DNA of 64,000 bases from Moorella thermoacetica. GTDB lineage: Bacteria; Bacillota; DSM-521; Neomoorellales; Neomoorellaceae. Made by a program: the position numbers and the translations under genes. Every line of letters begins with the position of its first letter. Within the stretch, counting starts at the first letter, position 1. The stretch is taken from NCBI RefSeq assembly GCF_001267405.1, contig NZ_CP012369.1, forward strand, positions 584,001-648,000, written 5' to 3'. The notes beneath the pieces are model-generated. The model made no database searches. It was not told the DNA's origin and worked only from the letters and a program-made list of their open reading frames with translations. Below, piece by piece: positions 9,334-18,904 of this stretch.

Positions 9334-10479
9334 ATGCAAACACCACGCTTGCAGCGAGTACTAATATGTCGTTCAAATCCGGTGGCCCCTGATCCGCGGG
9401 TAGAAAAACTAGCTGAAGCTTTGTGCAAGGCGAACTATGAAGTTCTAGTGTTAGCATGGGATCGTACAGGGCAGTTGCCTCGTGAAGAAGAACGTTCGGG
9501 ATATCGGATAGTACGGTTTTCTCATATCTCTCCTTATGGGTCGGGGTTGAAAAATATTTTTAAACAACTATCCTGGCAATTTTTCCTCTTGCGAAGGCTC
9601 ATCCAGGAGGGACAGGGCTTGGCTCTCATCCATATTTGTGATTTCGATACCCTTCTCCCATGCTTGCTGAGCAAGGCTCTTGGTGGCAAACGTATCATTT
9701 ACGATATTTTTGACCTTTACGCGGATAGTAGGCGTAACATACCTACCCTTATACGCAAGTTGCTTCACGTGCTTGAATTTAAAGCTCTTGAATGGGTCGA
9801 TGCCGTTATTCTTGCAGATGAAAGCCGCAGGGAGCAAATCGCCGGAACTAGACCTCGCCGGCTTATCACAATCTACAACAGTCCCCCAGATGTATTAGAT
9901 ACCTTGAGGCGGAACGGACCACCCCCCCGTCTGACGGAGCTTTACCTAGTTTACGTCGGTCTCCTTCAAGTAGAACGGGGACTTTTAGAGATGATGGAAA
10001 TACTTGGCCGTCATCCGGAATGGCATTTGGATCTGGCCGGTCTTGGCGGGGGTGATGAAGAACGCATTCTGGGCTTAGCTCGCTCGCTTCCCAACGTTAC
10101 CTGGCATGGACCAATTATCTATAAGCGAGCCCTGAAGTTAAGTTATGCTGCTGATGTCCTGATCGCTACCTATGACCCAACCATACCCAACCATCGCTAC
10201 TCCAGCCCGAATAAAGTTTTTGAGGCTATGATGCTGGCTAAACCTGTTGTAGTAGCCCGAAACACGGGCATAGACCGTCTTGTTGAGAAGATTAATTGCG
10301 GCCTAGTCGTACCGTACGGGGATGTGGCGGCCCTCGAAGCAGCACTTATTCGCCTAGCCCGGGACCCGGCTTTACGGCAGCAGCTAGGGGAAAACGGGAG
10401 GCGGGCTTATGAGGAAAAATACAGTTGGAATTTGATGCGCGAGCGTCTGCTTGCGTTATATAGGGAGTTATCCATTTAA
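9334..10479 (+). CDS. Glycosyltransferase family 4 protein
   Basis: This 381-residue GT-B enzyme has an N-terminal RSNPVAPDPRVEKLAEAL segment typical of GT4 proteins. Its C-terminal half holds the nucleotide-sugar site, with the EX7E-like region SSPNKVFEAMMLAKPVVVARNTG and the closing YSWNLMRERLLALY. ATG 9334 is preceded by TGGAGGAAAAG. It would transfer a nucleotide-activated sugar onto the growing lipid-linked glycan in the cytoplasm. It stands after a 176-base gap, so it may have its own promoter, and GC content returns to the genome level here. Confidence 0.85.
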   Translation: MQTPRLQRVLICRSNPVAPDPRVEKLAEALCKANYEVLVLAWDRTGQLPREEERSGYRIVRFSHISPYGSGLKNIFKQLSWQFFLLRRLIQEGQGLALIHICDFDTLLPCLLSKALGGKRIIYDIFDLYADSRRNIPTLIRKLLHVLEFKALEWVDAVILADESRREQIAGTRPRRLITIYNSPPDVLDTLRRNGPPPRLTELYLVYVGLLQVERGLLEMMEILGRHPEWHLDLAGLGGGDEERILGLARSLPNVTWHGPIIYKRALKLSYAADVLIATYDPTIPNHRYSSPNKVFEAMMLAKPVVVARNTGIDRLVEKINCGLVVPYGDVAALEAALIRLARDPALRQQLGENGRRAYEEKYSWNLMRERLLALYRELSI

Positions 10480-10493
10480 GGTATTCATAAATC

Positions 10494-10934
10494 TTTTTAC
10501 AGGCGAGATGTCGGGGCATTTCTTCTTTGCTGACGAGTATTACGGTTACGATGACGCCCTCTATGCAGTGCAGCGAGGCTCCTGCGCTTCTCTCCAGGGA
10601 TGAGAGACCACTATCTGTTCTACTGGCGAACGTGTCACGGTACTGCGCTACCCCTGAGACGCGCATTTTCTGTGCTGACGAATACAAAGCGGCGGTAGTC
10701 TCCGGCGTAACAGGGTATTTCAAGCAGAGGGGTTATGAGGTTATCGACGTAGACGGCGCCAGGGTCATCTTCCCCGGAGGCTGGGGCCTGGTGCGGGCGT
10801 CGAACACCCAGCCTGTCCTAGTAGCCAGGTGCGAGGCCCGGACGCGGGAGGAGCTGCAAAAAATATGCACCACCATAAAGGCAGCGCTTATGGAATTTCC
10901 ACCCGTTGGTGTCTTCGAGTGGGAACTGCCATAA
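10494..10934 (+). pseudogene. C-terminal relic of a phosphomannomutase/phosphoglucomutase
   Basis: The frame through 10499-10590 reads GEMSGHFFFADEYYGYDDALYA, the conserved sugar-binding segment of the ManB/PGM family. It then runs into a stop, and similarity continues in another frame as LSRDERPLSVLLANVSRY through GYEVIDVDGARVIFPGGWGLVRASNTQP, the phosphate-binding C-terminal domain. The N-terminal ~300 residues, including the catalytic phosphoserine loop, are missing and at least one frameshift is present, so the gene is dead. It indicates past capacity for mannose-1-P or glucose-1-P supply in this cluster. Confidence 0.8.
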
Positions 10935-11006
10935 ACCGGGGGCAGGATTTTAAGTCCAGGCCCTTTTCCTTAATAGGCTTGCCTTTTTGAAAGGGTTCAT
11001 CCATAA

Positions 11007-12161
11007 GTGGCAGGGGTTGAGAGGTTGACTAACACAAAAGGCAGAGTTCTGTATTTAGCCACCGTTTACACCCACCTGGCCGCTTTTCACCTGCCTTTCA
11101 TGCAGCTTTTGCACGGTAAAGGATATGAGGTGCACGCGGCAGCCTCCTCTGATCAGGGGAGAAAGAAAGAGGTGGAGGCTATAGGTGTGAGATGCTGGGA
11201 GATCCCTTTTTCCCGCTCGCCCTATAGCCTTAAAAATTGGCGCGCTTTCAGGGAATTAGGCCGGCTGTTGGAATACTATCGGTTTGATCTCATCCATGTT
11301 CACACCCCGGTAGCCAGTTTTTTGGGGAGATATCTAGCTAGGGCTACAGGCCAGAGGCCTGTGCTCTATACCGCCCACGGCTTCCACTTTTACCAGGGTG
11401 CGTCTTTACGGAACTGGCTCCTTTACTACCCTGCCGAGCGGCTGGCTGCCCGCTGGACGGACGGGCTGATAGTGATGAATAGGGAAGATTACGATAGTGC
11501 CATTAAAATGGGTTTCAGGCCGGGGGAGAACCTATTTTATGTACACGGTGTAGGAGTAGATGTTGACAAATTCAACAGCATAGTTTCCTCTAGGAGTTTA
11601 CGTGATAAATTGGGTTTAAAAGCGGACGATATTGTTATAACTTGTATAGCGGAATTGATACCAAGAAAAAATCACCTCTTTCTGCTAAAGGCCTGGTCAA
11701 GACTTACTAAGAAGATATGTTCCGCTCATCTTTTATTGGTAGGTGATGGTGTTCTCCGCCAGGCATTGGAGTGCTGGGTAAATGGAAAAAGTGTAAGTAG
11801 GGTTCATTTTCTTGGTTTTCGTCGGGATATACCTCAGCTTGTCCAGGAGGCAAATATCGTCGTCCTTGTTTCCCGGCATGAAGGCCTCCCCAGATCCCTC
11901 ATGGAAGCAATGGCTGCGGGGAAGCCGGTGGTGGCGAGCAACGTGCGCGGCAACCGAGATCTGGTAGACCACGGCCGGACGGGCTTCCTGGTGGAGCTGG
12001 GCGATGTAGAGGGGCTGGCTGGCTATTTGGAACTGCTGGCCCGGGATGAAAACCTGCGCCTGGCCTTAGGCAGAGCGGGCCGGGAGAAGATTGGCGATTA
12101 TTCCCTTGACAAAGTGCTCGCCGAGATGGATGCTGTTTACAGCCGCTATTTACCAAGCTAG
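11007..12161 (+). CDS. Glycosyltransferase family 4 protein (capsular/EPS type)
   Basis: The 384-residue protein contains VYTHLAAFHLPFMQLL and LIHVHTPVASFLGRY near the N-terminus and a C-terminal GT4 active site with VSRHEGLPRSLMEAMAAGKPVVAS, containing the EX7E motif. GTG 11007 is the longest start, while TTG 11025 has a better placed purine-rich stretch before it, so the start is uncertain by six codons. It lies just upstream of the priming transferase, an order common in Firmicute EPS clusters, and may add the second sugar to the undecaprenyl-diphosphate-linked primer. Donor and acceptor sugars cannot be predicted. Confidence 0.88.
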   Translation: MAGVERLTNTKGRVLYLATVYTHLAAFHLPFMQLLHGKGYEVHAAASSDQGRKKEVEAIGVRCWEIPFSRSPYSLKNWRAFRELGRLLEYYRFDLIHVHTPVASFLGRYLARATGQRPVLYTAHGFHFYQGASLRNWLLYYPAERLAARWTDGLIVMNREDYDSAIKMGFRPGENLFYVHGVGVDVDKFNSIVSSRSLRDKLGLKADDIVITCIAELIPRKNHLFLLKAWSRLTKKICSAHLLLVGDGVLRQALECWVNGKSVSRVHFLGFRRDIPQLVQEANIVVLVSRHEGLPRSLMEAMAAGKPVVASNVRGNRDLVDHGRTGFLVELGDVEGLAGYLELLARDENLRLALGRAGREKIGDYSLDKVLAEMDAVYSRYLPS

Positions 12162-12202
12162 GAACGCGTAACTTCTGCTCGCCTTGGGGGAGGGATGAGA
12201 TT

Positions 12203-13549
12203 TTGCGCTGGACAAAGGTGGTAAAAATAGCCGGGGATCTTTTTTTAGTTAACTTCAGCTTCTGGTTGGCTTTCTGGCTCCGCTTCGGCGGCAGCATTCC
12301 TGCTGTCAACTGGCACGCCTACCGGACGATCTCCATCTGGATTACCCTGGCGGCCTTTGTCCTTTTTTACAGCTACGGGCTCTACGTCGGCGGCCGTTAC
12401 CGCTGGATAGAGATCTTTGCCGCCCTGGTCTGGGTGGTGGCTTTGACTATCCTCAGCGGCCTGGGCATTTCATACATGCTGCAAAAGTATGCCTTCCCCC
12501 GCTCGGTATTTCTCCTGACTGCACCTATCCAGCTCGCGCTTTTGAGTATCTGGCGGTATGCTGTGTGGCGCTTTTCTATCTGGTTACAGGGTACCCTCAC
12601 GCTGGTTGTCATTGGTCCTACAGAGACAGCCTGTCAGCGGGCGCGGGAGGTTACCCGGGAAGACAATCGCCTTTATCAGGTGGCGGGTCTGGTAGTCGAG
12701 GGCGGTTCGACAACGTCTGAGATAGAGTTTCCAGTGCTGGGAACTTATCATGAACTTCCTCAAGCCCTTGATGCCAGCCGGCCCGGAGCGGTACTATTTT
12801 GCGATGGGATTCCCTTGGAATATCGCGAAATGATGCTGAAAGAAATTATGGCTCGTAATCTGCCCGCTTTCATAGTTCCTGATATCTATGAAATCTTTTT
12901 AGCCCAGGCCCGCCTGGGACAGCTCGACGGCATCCCTGTTTTTCGGGTGGACGGCTTTATAGCTGTGCCTTCGCGCGCCTGGAAGCGGGCCTTCGATATT
13001 GCTTTGTCCTTATGTCTATCCATAATAGCCATACCCCTGATTTTGCTGGCGGCCCTGGCGATTAAGATTGAATCTCCCGGCGGACCGGTATTTTACCGCC
13101 AGCAGCGGGTGGGCCAGGGTGGTCGGGTGTTCCAGTTGATCAAACTGCGAACCATGGTACCTGATGCGGAGAAGATTACCGGCCCGGTACTGGCCACCGA
13201 TAAGGACCCGCGTATTACCAGGGTGGGCCGGATTCTAAGGGCCACTCGTATTGACGAACTACCCCAGCTCTGGAATGTTCTCAAAGGGGAGATGAGCTTC
13301 ATCGGCCCCCGGCCGGAACGCCCTTTCTTTGTAGAGCAATTCAAGAAAGAAGTGCCGGGCTACGACTGGCGCCATCAGTTGAAGGTGGGTATCACCGGCC
13401 TGGCCCAGGTCCAGGGGCGCTACAGCACCACTCCGGCCGATAAACTTCGTTACGACCTGCTCTATGCTAAAACCATCTCACCTTTAAGCGACGCCCAGAT
13501 TCTTTTACATACCCTGAAAGTCATGCTCATGCGGGACAAAGCATCATAG
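12203..13549 (+). CDS. Undecaprenyl-phosphate sugar phosphotransferase (WbaP/EpsE-like priming enzyme)
   Basis: The 448-residue protein starts at TTG 12203, eight bases after GGGAGGGA. The N-terminal ~120 residues form four membrane helices, followed by a CoA-binding/Rossmann-like cytoplasmic region (LTLVVIGPTETAC) and the C-terminal bacterial sugar transferase domain. That domain has the membrane re-entrant segment RAFDIALSLCLSIIAIP, then IKLRTMVPDAE, and TRIDELPQLWNVLKGEMSFIGPRPERP. These enzymes move a sugar-1-phosphate from UDP-sugar to undecaprenyl phosphate, the first membrane step of the repeat unit. Its last 33 bases plus the next ribosome-binding site are duplicated at 15990-16027. 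Confidence 0.92.
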   Translation: MRWTKVVKIAGDLFLVNFSFWLAFWLRFGGSIPAVNWHAYRTISIWITLAAFVLFYSYGLYVGGRYRWIEIFAALVWVVALTILSGLGISYMLQKYAFPRSVFLLTAPIQLALLSIWRYAVWRFSIWLQGTLTLVVIGPTETACQRAREVTREDNRLYQVAGLVVEGGSTTSEIEFPVLGTYHELPQALDASRPGAVLFCDGIPLEYREMMLKEIMARNLPAFIVPDIYEIFLAQARLGQLDGIPVFRVDGFIAVPSRAWKRAFDIALSLCLSIIAIPLILLAALAIKIESPGGPVFYRQQRVGQGGRVFQLIKLRTMVPDAEKITGPVLATDKDPRITRVGRILRATRIDELPQLWNVLKGEMSFIGPRPERPFFVEQFKKEVPGYDWRHQLKVGITGLAQVQGRYSTTPADKLRYDLLYAKTISPLSDAQILLHTLKVMLMRDKAS

Positions 13550-13554
13550 GAGGT
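13517..13554 (+). repeat. Direct repeat, left copy (38 nt), flanking the inserted defence segment
   Basis: This covers the last codons of the priming transferase plus AGGAGGT. It matches 15990-16027 at 35 of 38 positions. The two copies bracket the GNAT and toxin/antitoxin/chaperone genes. Confidence 0.9.
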
Positions 13555-13561
13555 TTTGTAA

Positions 13562-14218
13562 GTGAATGATATTAAACTACTCTTTAATGGTATAAAAACA
13601 AAGCTAAAACAAAACGGTATTGATATTGCTGAGCTTAATTTGGAATTTACCGCTGATGCATATGCTGACTCTTGGTGGGAGCCTAACCCTGATGAAGGTT
13701 ATATTTATACATATTCCGGCAAAATATTTTTGCAAAAATCGTGGTCTGAGATAGATGCGAGAAAAAATATAGGGGAGTTTAGGTGTTTATTTATCGATAA
13801 TGAAAGGGCGCTAGAACAGGATAACCTTTTTTACATTATAGATGCTCATAGCAGTGATTTGGTTACGGCAGTTACTCCTTTACTGGAAGAAGGAACCTGG
13901 AAGATTAAGAATGAATACCTTGAGAATATGAATGGGTTTGGAATATTGTATATTGAGCGTTTGTTTATTAAACCTGAATACCGCGATAAAGGTATCGGTA
14001 AAGCAATATTTCCAGTAATTTGCTCGTTCTTAGGGAGGGGTGCTGCTGCTGTAACTGTAATTCCCACACCATTTGATGAGAAAGGAAAAACAAAATTGGA
14101 TAAAAATGACCCTTCATATGCTAAAAAGATAGGTGGGTTAAAGAATTTCTTAAGCTTTTTTGGCTTTAGTCTAGTTGATAAAGAAAATAACGTTTATGCA
14201 CGACCTTTACCTCTTTAG
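13562..14218 (+). CDS. GNAT-family N-acetyltransferase-like protein
   Basis: The 218-residue, AT-rich gene follows the left repeat by a few bases and uses its AGGAGG as ribosome-binding site. Residues ~120-175 contain GILYIERLFIKPEYRDKGIGKAIFPVICSFL, which matches the acetyl-CoA binding beta4-alpha3 signature (R/Q-x-x-G-x-G/A, here RDKGIGKA) of the GNAT fold. The N-terminal half is not recognised. The substrate is unknown; GNATs act on amines of antibiotics, proteins, sugars or, in some toxins, charged tRNAs. It lies on the same inserted segment as the toxin-antitoxin-chaperone operon but is separated from it by ~450 bases, so a functional link is only a possibility. Confidence 0.7.
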   Translation: MNDIKLLFNGIKTKLKQNGIDIAELNLEFTADAYADSWWEPNPDEGYIYTYSGKIFLQKSWSEIDARKNIGEFRCLFIDNERALEQDNLFYIIDAHSSDLVTAVTPLLEEGTWKIKNEYLENMNGFGILYIERLFIKPEYRDKGIGKAIFPVICSFLGRGAAAVTVIPTPFDEKGKTKLDKNDPSYAKKIGGLKNFLSFFGFSLVDKENNVYARPLPL

Positions 14219-14304
14219 GATGGTTGACGCCTTCAGTCTAAACGTGGTTGGATGTCATACGGGACACTGTCCGGCGTTACGGTTGGTGCCTAATGAATAG
14301 GTAG

Positions 14305-14542
14305 GTGAAAATAGTAGACCTGGCGCGGAGCATGATTATCCTGTCCGGTCAACGCAGCTTCCCACGAGTGGATCTTCATCGCCCGATCGGAGGAATTTGA
14401 CCCCGCAGGGCTGGAGAGGTTTCTGGGGCTGGTATCCCAGCTCGGCTGGCGCGCTGACATGGCCGGGGTGGAAGAACTGCTGCGCCTGATCCTGCCGGGC
14501 TTTCGGGTAGAGAAAGGGCAGGAAATGGTGCAGGTGGGGTAG
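14305..14542 (+). pseudogene. C-terminal relic of a CapD/FlaA1-type polysaccharide biosynthesis protein, copy 1
   Basis: The DNA reads [17 protein letters not shown], a motif at the end of the nucleotide-sugar dehydratase/epimerase domain of CapD-like proteins, then continues in another frame as EEFDPAGLERFLGLVSQ through RLILPGFRV and ends in TAG 14540-14542. The same sequence occurs at 26688-26926. It has no start and a frameshift. It sits inside the direct-repeat-bounded segment, between the GNAT and toxin genes. Confidence 0.7.
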
Positions 14543-14674
14543 GGTGTTAATTGTCAGGCTCCCTTCCTGCCGCCTGGCAGGTTATGAAGTTTATAAACTC
14601 AAAATAGCAGGATTTTTACGGTTAAGCTAGAACCCATTTCCATTAGGTTATCTAACCTATATCGGGGGCATAAT

Positions 14675-15190
14675 ATGGTAAGGGTTTTTATAGGTTTTCA
14701 TGGTACTAGTAAAGCAAGTGCTGATATGATATTATTGGATAAAAGATTTTTACCTTCAAATAGAGAAGATGAATGGTTGGGGAAGGGTATATACTTTTTT
14801 GAGGATGATCCTGACCAGGCTATTGATTGGTGTGTACGCGCCAGGAAATATAAAGAATGGGCTATCTTAAAAACTATTATTGAAGCCCAGGAGGTTCTTG
14901 ATTTAACACGAAAACTGGAATGGGATATGTTTTTGTCGATAATAAAACAACTACAGGGCAAAATGAAGCAGACAAAGTATAAAGGAAAACGCCTTTTAAA
15001 TGGTGTGGCTATAAATTTTATCTGCCAACAATTTCCTTATGAAGTAGTTAGAGCTGTTTTTCTTGTGCCCGGCCGGAGTTATCCGTACGACATTACTAAT
15101 ATTCCCCCGGTACAAATTCAAATATGCGTAAAAGAAGAGCGGTGTATAAAATCTATTGAACAATGGAGGTGCAGTAACGGTGGATTTTAA
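14675..15190 (+). CDS. Putative ADP-ribosyltransferase-fold toxin of a toxin-antitoxin-chaperone (CmdTAC-like) operon
   Basis: The 171-residue protein has no signal peptide or membrane helix. Near the N-terminus it reads FHGTS (His9, Thr11), followed about 25 residues later by WLGKGIYFFEDDPDQAIDW (Tyr40). An HGT motif then G-x-GIYF is the pattern of the H-Y-E class of ADP-ribosyltransferases and of DUF3990-type proteins; the third catalytic residue is not certain. It is the first gene of a tightly coupled trio: its stop overlaps the next small gene, which overlaps a SecB-like chaperone gene. Toxin-antitoxin-SecB chaperone (TAC) operons are known, and CmdTAC uses an ADP-ribosyltransferase that modifies mRNA during phage infection. 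Assignment to that group is inference from architecture plus motif. Confidence 0.7.
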   Translation: MVRVFIGFHGTSKASADMILLDKRFLPSNREDEWLGKGIYFFEDDPDQAIDWCVRARKYKEWAILKTIIEAQEVLDLTRKLEWDMFLSIIKQLQGKMKQTKYKGKRLLNGVAINFICQQFPYEVVRAVFLVPGRSYPYDITNIPPVQIQICVKEERCIKSIEQWRCSNGGF

Positions 15191-15413
15191 AGAAGTAGTT
15201 GAGCAGATAAACCAATATCTTGCCCGGGTAACTATTGAACAATTTGAGAGTGATTTACAGAAAGCCGGGATTGAGCAATGTCCCGATATTGGGGAGGAAG
15301 CAGATTGTGAATGGCAACCAGAAAGGTTAATCGTTGAATATAATATTCTTGAGGAACCATATAGCGACTTAACAAATGGTTATATTGCTATTGCAAATGG
15401 TGAGGCGACATGA
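15180..15413 (+). CDS. Small putative antitoxin (77 aa) of the CmdTAC-like operon
   Basis: GTG 15180 follows GGAGG at 15164-15168 with good spacing and lies inside the last codons of the toxin gene; a TTG at 15156 is an alternative without a ribosome-binding site. The product of about 77 residues is acidic (many Glu/Asp; WQPERLIVEYNILEEPYSDL) and is not recognised by motif. Being tiny, acidic, and overlapped on both sides by toxin and chaperone genes is what is expected of a chaperone-dependent antitoxin. In TAC systems the antitoxin C-terminus acts as the chaperone-addiction element; here the C-terminal segment TNGYIAIANGEAT would be the candidate. Function is inferred from position only. 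Confidence 0.6.
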   Translation: MDFKEVVEQINQYLARVTIEQFESDLQKAGIEQCPDIGEEADCEWQPERLIVEYNILEEPYSDLTNGYIAIANGEAT

Positions 15414-15841
15414 TAGACAAGTCTATAGAGAGCCATTTGATTTTTCGTGGGTATAAAGTTTTATATTTATCTTATAAGTTGAATCAGAACTTTAAATCAC
15501 AGAAGAATAAGTCTATACCGCTTGACTTCAAAGTACGGACTGAATCAACTGTTGATGAAACAAATAATGAGATTACCGTTGATTTATTTTGTAATATATT
15601 TGAAGAAGGCCCCGAAAAAGATAACCCATTTCACTTAAAAGTTAATTTACGGGGCTGGTTTAAAGCCAGTTCTTCTGTTGAAAAAAATGAATTGTATCGT
15701 TATGCAGAAATTAACGCTCCGGCTATTCTTTTTCCCTTCTTAAGAACAGTTGTTTCTAGTGTTACTATGGCTGCAAATGTTCCACCTGTAATACTCCCAT
15801 TAGTTAACATCAATCGTTTAAATGAGATTCAAAAACAATAG
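15410..15841 (+). CDS. SecB-like chaperone of the toxin-antitoxin-chaperone operon
   Basis: The 143-residue protein carries YAEINAPAILFPFLRTVVSS in its C-terminal half and then NVPPVILPLVNI, the SecB-fold signature in which the acidic/aromatic start and the PPVxLP loop line the substrate groove. The N-terminal half has alternating beta-strand character. ATG 15410 overlaps the stop of the antitoxin gene (ATGA), so translation is coupled. Firmicutes of this kind normally lack a housekeeping SecB, and a solitary SecB next to a small gene and a toxin is the hallmark of TAC systems, where the chaperone folds and protects the antitoxin. Ordinary export function is unlikely. Confidence 0.82.
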   Translation: MIDKSIESHLIFRGYKVLYLSYKLNQNFKSQKNKSIPLDFKVRTESTVDETNNEITVDLFCNIFEEGPEKDNPFHLKVNLRGWFKASSSVEKNELYRYAEINAPAILFPFLRTVVSSVTMAANVPPVILPLVNINRLNEIQKQ

Positions 15842-15989
15842 GAAAAGGTCACGGATTTAAATAGCTCTTAGAAATTTTAAGGCAAGAACCTGAAAGTAAT
15901 AAGCAGTTGCCTGGATTAAATTTATAATGATAAGGCTTGCTGGTGTTTGCAGGTCTTATTTTGTTTTTTGTACAATAACCCATGCAATA

Positions 15990-17048
<1,059 letters not shown>

Positions 17049-17598
17049 CCAGCGAGTAAGAGGATAGTCCTGAGATTAGGACCATGTAGAAAGCAACCGA
17101 GTGAAGCTTGCCGCCACCGAGCACGCTAAGCCTTATAGTACTTTATGGATATGCCCTTTACAGCAAGCCTGGATTTTGTTGCAAGCATAGTGCTATAATA
17201 GTACATTTTTGTAAGAAAATCTTTCTGGTTGTAAAGAGAAGAATGCTTCATGTCCAACCCTTTAGTGCGCTTAACCAGTAAAGGGCAGATGACTATTCCC
17301 CAAAGTATCAGAGCGTTCTGCCTGGAGTGAAACCGGTAAAATACCGGGCTTCGCGGAGCAATGCCGGGAATTGAAGACAAATCGCTGGTATAAGCTGCTG
17401 GCACGCCCGGTGCGCTGTAGGGTGGTACAGTTGACGCCTGCGCGTAATGGCCGAACACTAGCGCTTTTTCATGGAGGATAATATGGCGCGTAAATTACCT
17501 AAATACCTAAAGGCGAGTCTTTTCCGTAATGCCGGCGCTTGGAAATAGCCGGATAGCCTATTAGGAAAAGAAGCAACTATAATAACCGCAGGGATAGG
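17049..17598. other. Degenerate intergenic region after galE
   Basis: Besides the antitoxin relic there is a tiny frame of 21 codons at 17483-17548 (MARKLPKYLKASLFRN) behind a good GGAGG site; it may be the start of a lost gene. Nothing else is recognised. Confidence 0.4.
17205..17330 (+). pseudogene. Relic of an AbrB/MazE-type antitoxin gene (copy of the one at 28104)
   Basis: The stretch around 17215-17310 repeats the 5' part of the intact antitoxin gene at 28070-28180, including AAATCTTTCT upstream, the ribosome-binding area and the codons for LVRLTSKGQMTIPQS. After IRAF the frame meets a stop at about 17330. A TATAAT box at about 17192-17200 is a vestige of its promoter. No PIN-toxin sequence follows. 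Confidence 0.8.
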
Positions 17599-18489
17599 GT
17601 GGGTATGATTATGCCGGATTTAGTAGAACTAATCGTTTTGGCGGCAGGAAAGACAAATCTGCGCTGCCTCCGGTTACCGGAACGAAAGATTATTACCTTA
17701 CGGCCGGTCGGAGGCGTCAGGGATGAAACGGAGGGAGAAATCCTCAGGGTTATCCCCAATAAAGAATGGGAATACAAGAAGCATACTTATCTTTCGGGTA
17801 AAGTCATTGATTCTTACATAGACGGTTCCGTATTAACACCTGTTCCCCTGAGACTGTACTTGCATGGCACCTGGGATTCTTTTTATTACTTTGCCGAGCT
17901 GTGGGAAATTGACCCGGACCGGGAATTGCCTTCGTCTTTACCTGAGTGGGTAATTGCTGTTCTGAAAGCAGGTCCCCGTGAGGTATTTGAAATGGAGCAA
18001 ATTATCCCCGGCGCGAACCCTGAGGAAATGGAGGACCCAATATCCCTAGCGGTTGAATATGCTCATCAGGGCAATATTGATAAAACGTGGCAAATTTTGC
18101 ATGGGTGCCTGACCAAAGACCTGCGTTGCATTGATGCCTTTGTCCACCTGGGCACATATACATTTGGAGATGGGCGCAGCGCCTGGCATGCAAAAAGAGC
18201 GATGCAACGTTACCTGGCAGGGGTTAAAGTTGGCGAGCAGGCCCTGCCGCCAGGCTTTAACGGACTGCTTCCGTGGAGCTGGATAAATAATCGCCCTTTT
18301 CTGCGCGCCCTGCACGGGCTGGGCCTCTGCCAGTGGCGCCTGGGCCAGTTTGATGCCGCCCGCAAGACATTCTGGCGCATTTTAATGTTTGATCCCATGG
18401 ATGCCCTGGGATGCCGGTTTATTCTCCCGGATGTAGAAAAGGGTCGCGATTACCTTGCAACTGTAGCGGATGAAAATGGGCCTTGTTAG
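17599..18489 (+). CDS. Hypothetical protein with TPR-like C-terminal half
   Basis: The 296-residue cytoplasmic protein can start at GTG 17599, ATG 17605 or ATG 17611; no strong ribosome-binding site decides among them. The first ~110 residues form a beta-rich domain (LRCLRLPERKIITLRPVGG, GKVIDSYIDG). From about residue 145 helical repeat units appear: PISLAVEYAHQGNIDKTWQIL, then a middle unit, and ALHGLGLCQWRLGQFDAARKTFWRIL, the last fitting the TPR consensus (small residues, W/Y and F/P positions). Such proteins are usually scaffolds. No pathway link is visible, though it stands next to the helicase-nuclease gene in the defence-rich part of the window. Confidence 0.65.
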   Translation: MGMIMPDLVELIVLAAGKTNLRCLRLPERKIITLRPVGGVRDETEGEILRVIPNKEWEYKKHTYLSGKVIDSYIDGSVLTPVPLRLYLHGTWDSFYYFAELWEIDPDRELPSSLPEWVIAVLKAGPREVFEMEQIIPGANPEEMEDPISLAVEYAHQGNIDKTWQILHGCLTKDLRCIDAFVHLGTYTFGDGRSAWHAKRAMQRYLAGVKVGEQALPPGFNGLLPWSWINNRPFLRALHGLGLCQWRLGQFDAARKTFWRILMFDPMDALGCRFILPDVEKGRDYLATVADENGPC

Positions 18490-18544
18490 AGGCGATTACG
18501 CTGGCTTGACCATCCAGTGTTATATCCATTGGTTACTGATATAA

Positions 18545-18840
18545 TCCGCGGGGATTTAAAGAATAACTTAAAGACCTGCCCGGTTAAAACCAGCCGGTCT
18601 TGGGAAGCGAGGGTCAATGTTTAATGGCAAGTCCCGGAAAAAGGTGGTTAGCAGTTCCTTGAACAGGCGGTCGTGATCAACGGGCATTAGCGGTTTCTCC
18701 TGTTTTTCTTTATTTTACCTGAAGAGGGTCAGGCTGAAAAAGGGTTATTTATTTTTAATATATTGCTAAAGGCCTGGCCTCGGAGCTACAGTCCCATCCA
18801 GTTCCCCCGGCGAACATGACCAGACATCATTCTGGGCGGT
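18545..18840. repeat. Footprint copy of the Rpn-gene flanks (gene itself absent)
   Basis: The sequence joins a stretch like 24775-24825 (after the galE fragment, with the GACCGGCC hairpin, here imperfect) and a few bases like 24865-24880 directly to a copy of 25730-25913 (start of the Rpn gene and its upstream DNA), up to CCATCCAGTTCCCCCGGCGA. The intervening ~0.9 kb of coding sequence is missing. It shows that the segment was duplicated and then lost its gene by internal deletion. Confidence 0.8.
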
Positions 18841-18904
18841 AATGGTCGTTCTTTTTGGATATATTTAGCCATTTAACTCAATTCACAAGGAGGGCGCCGA
18901 ACTG

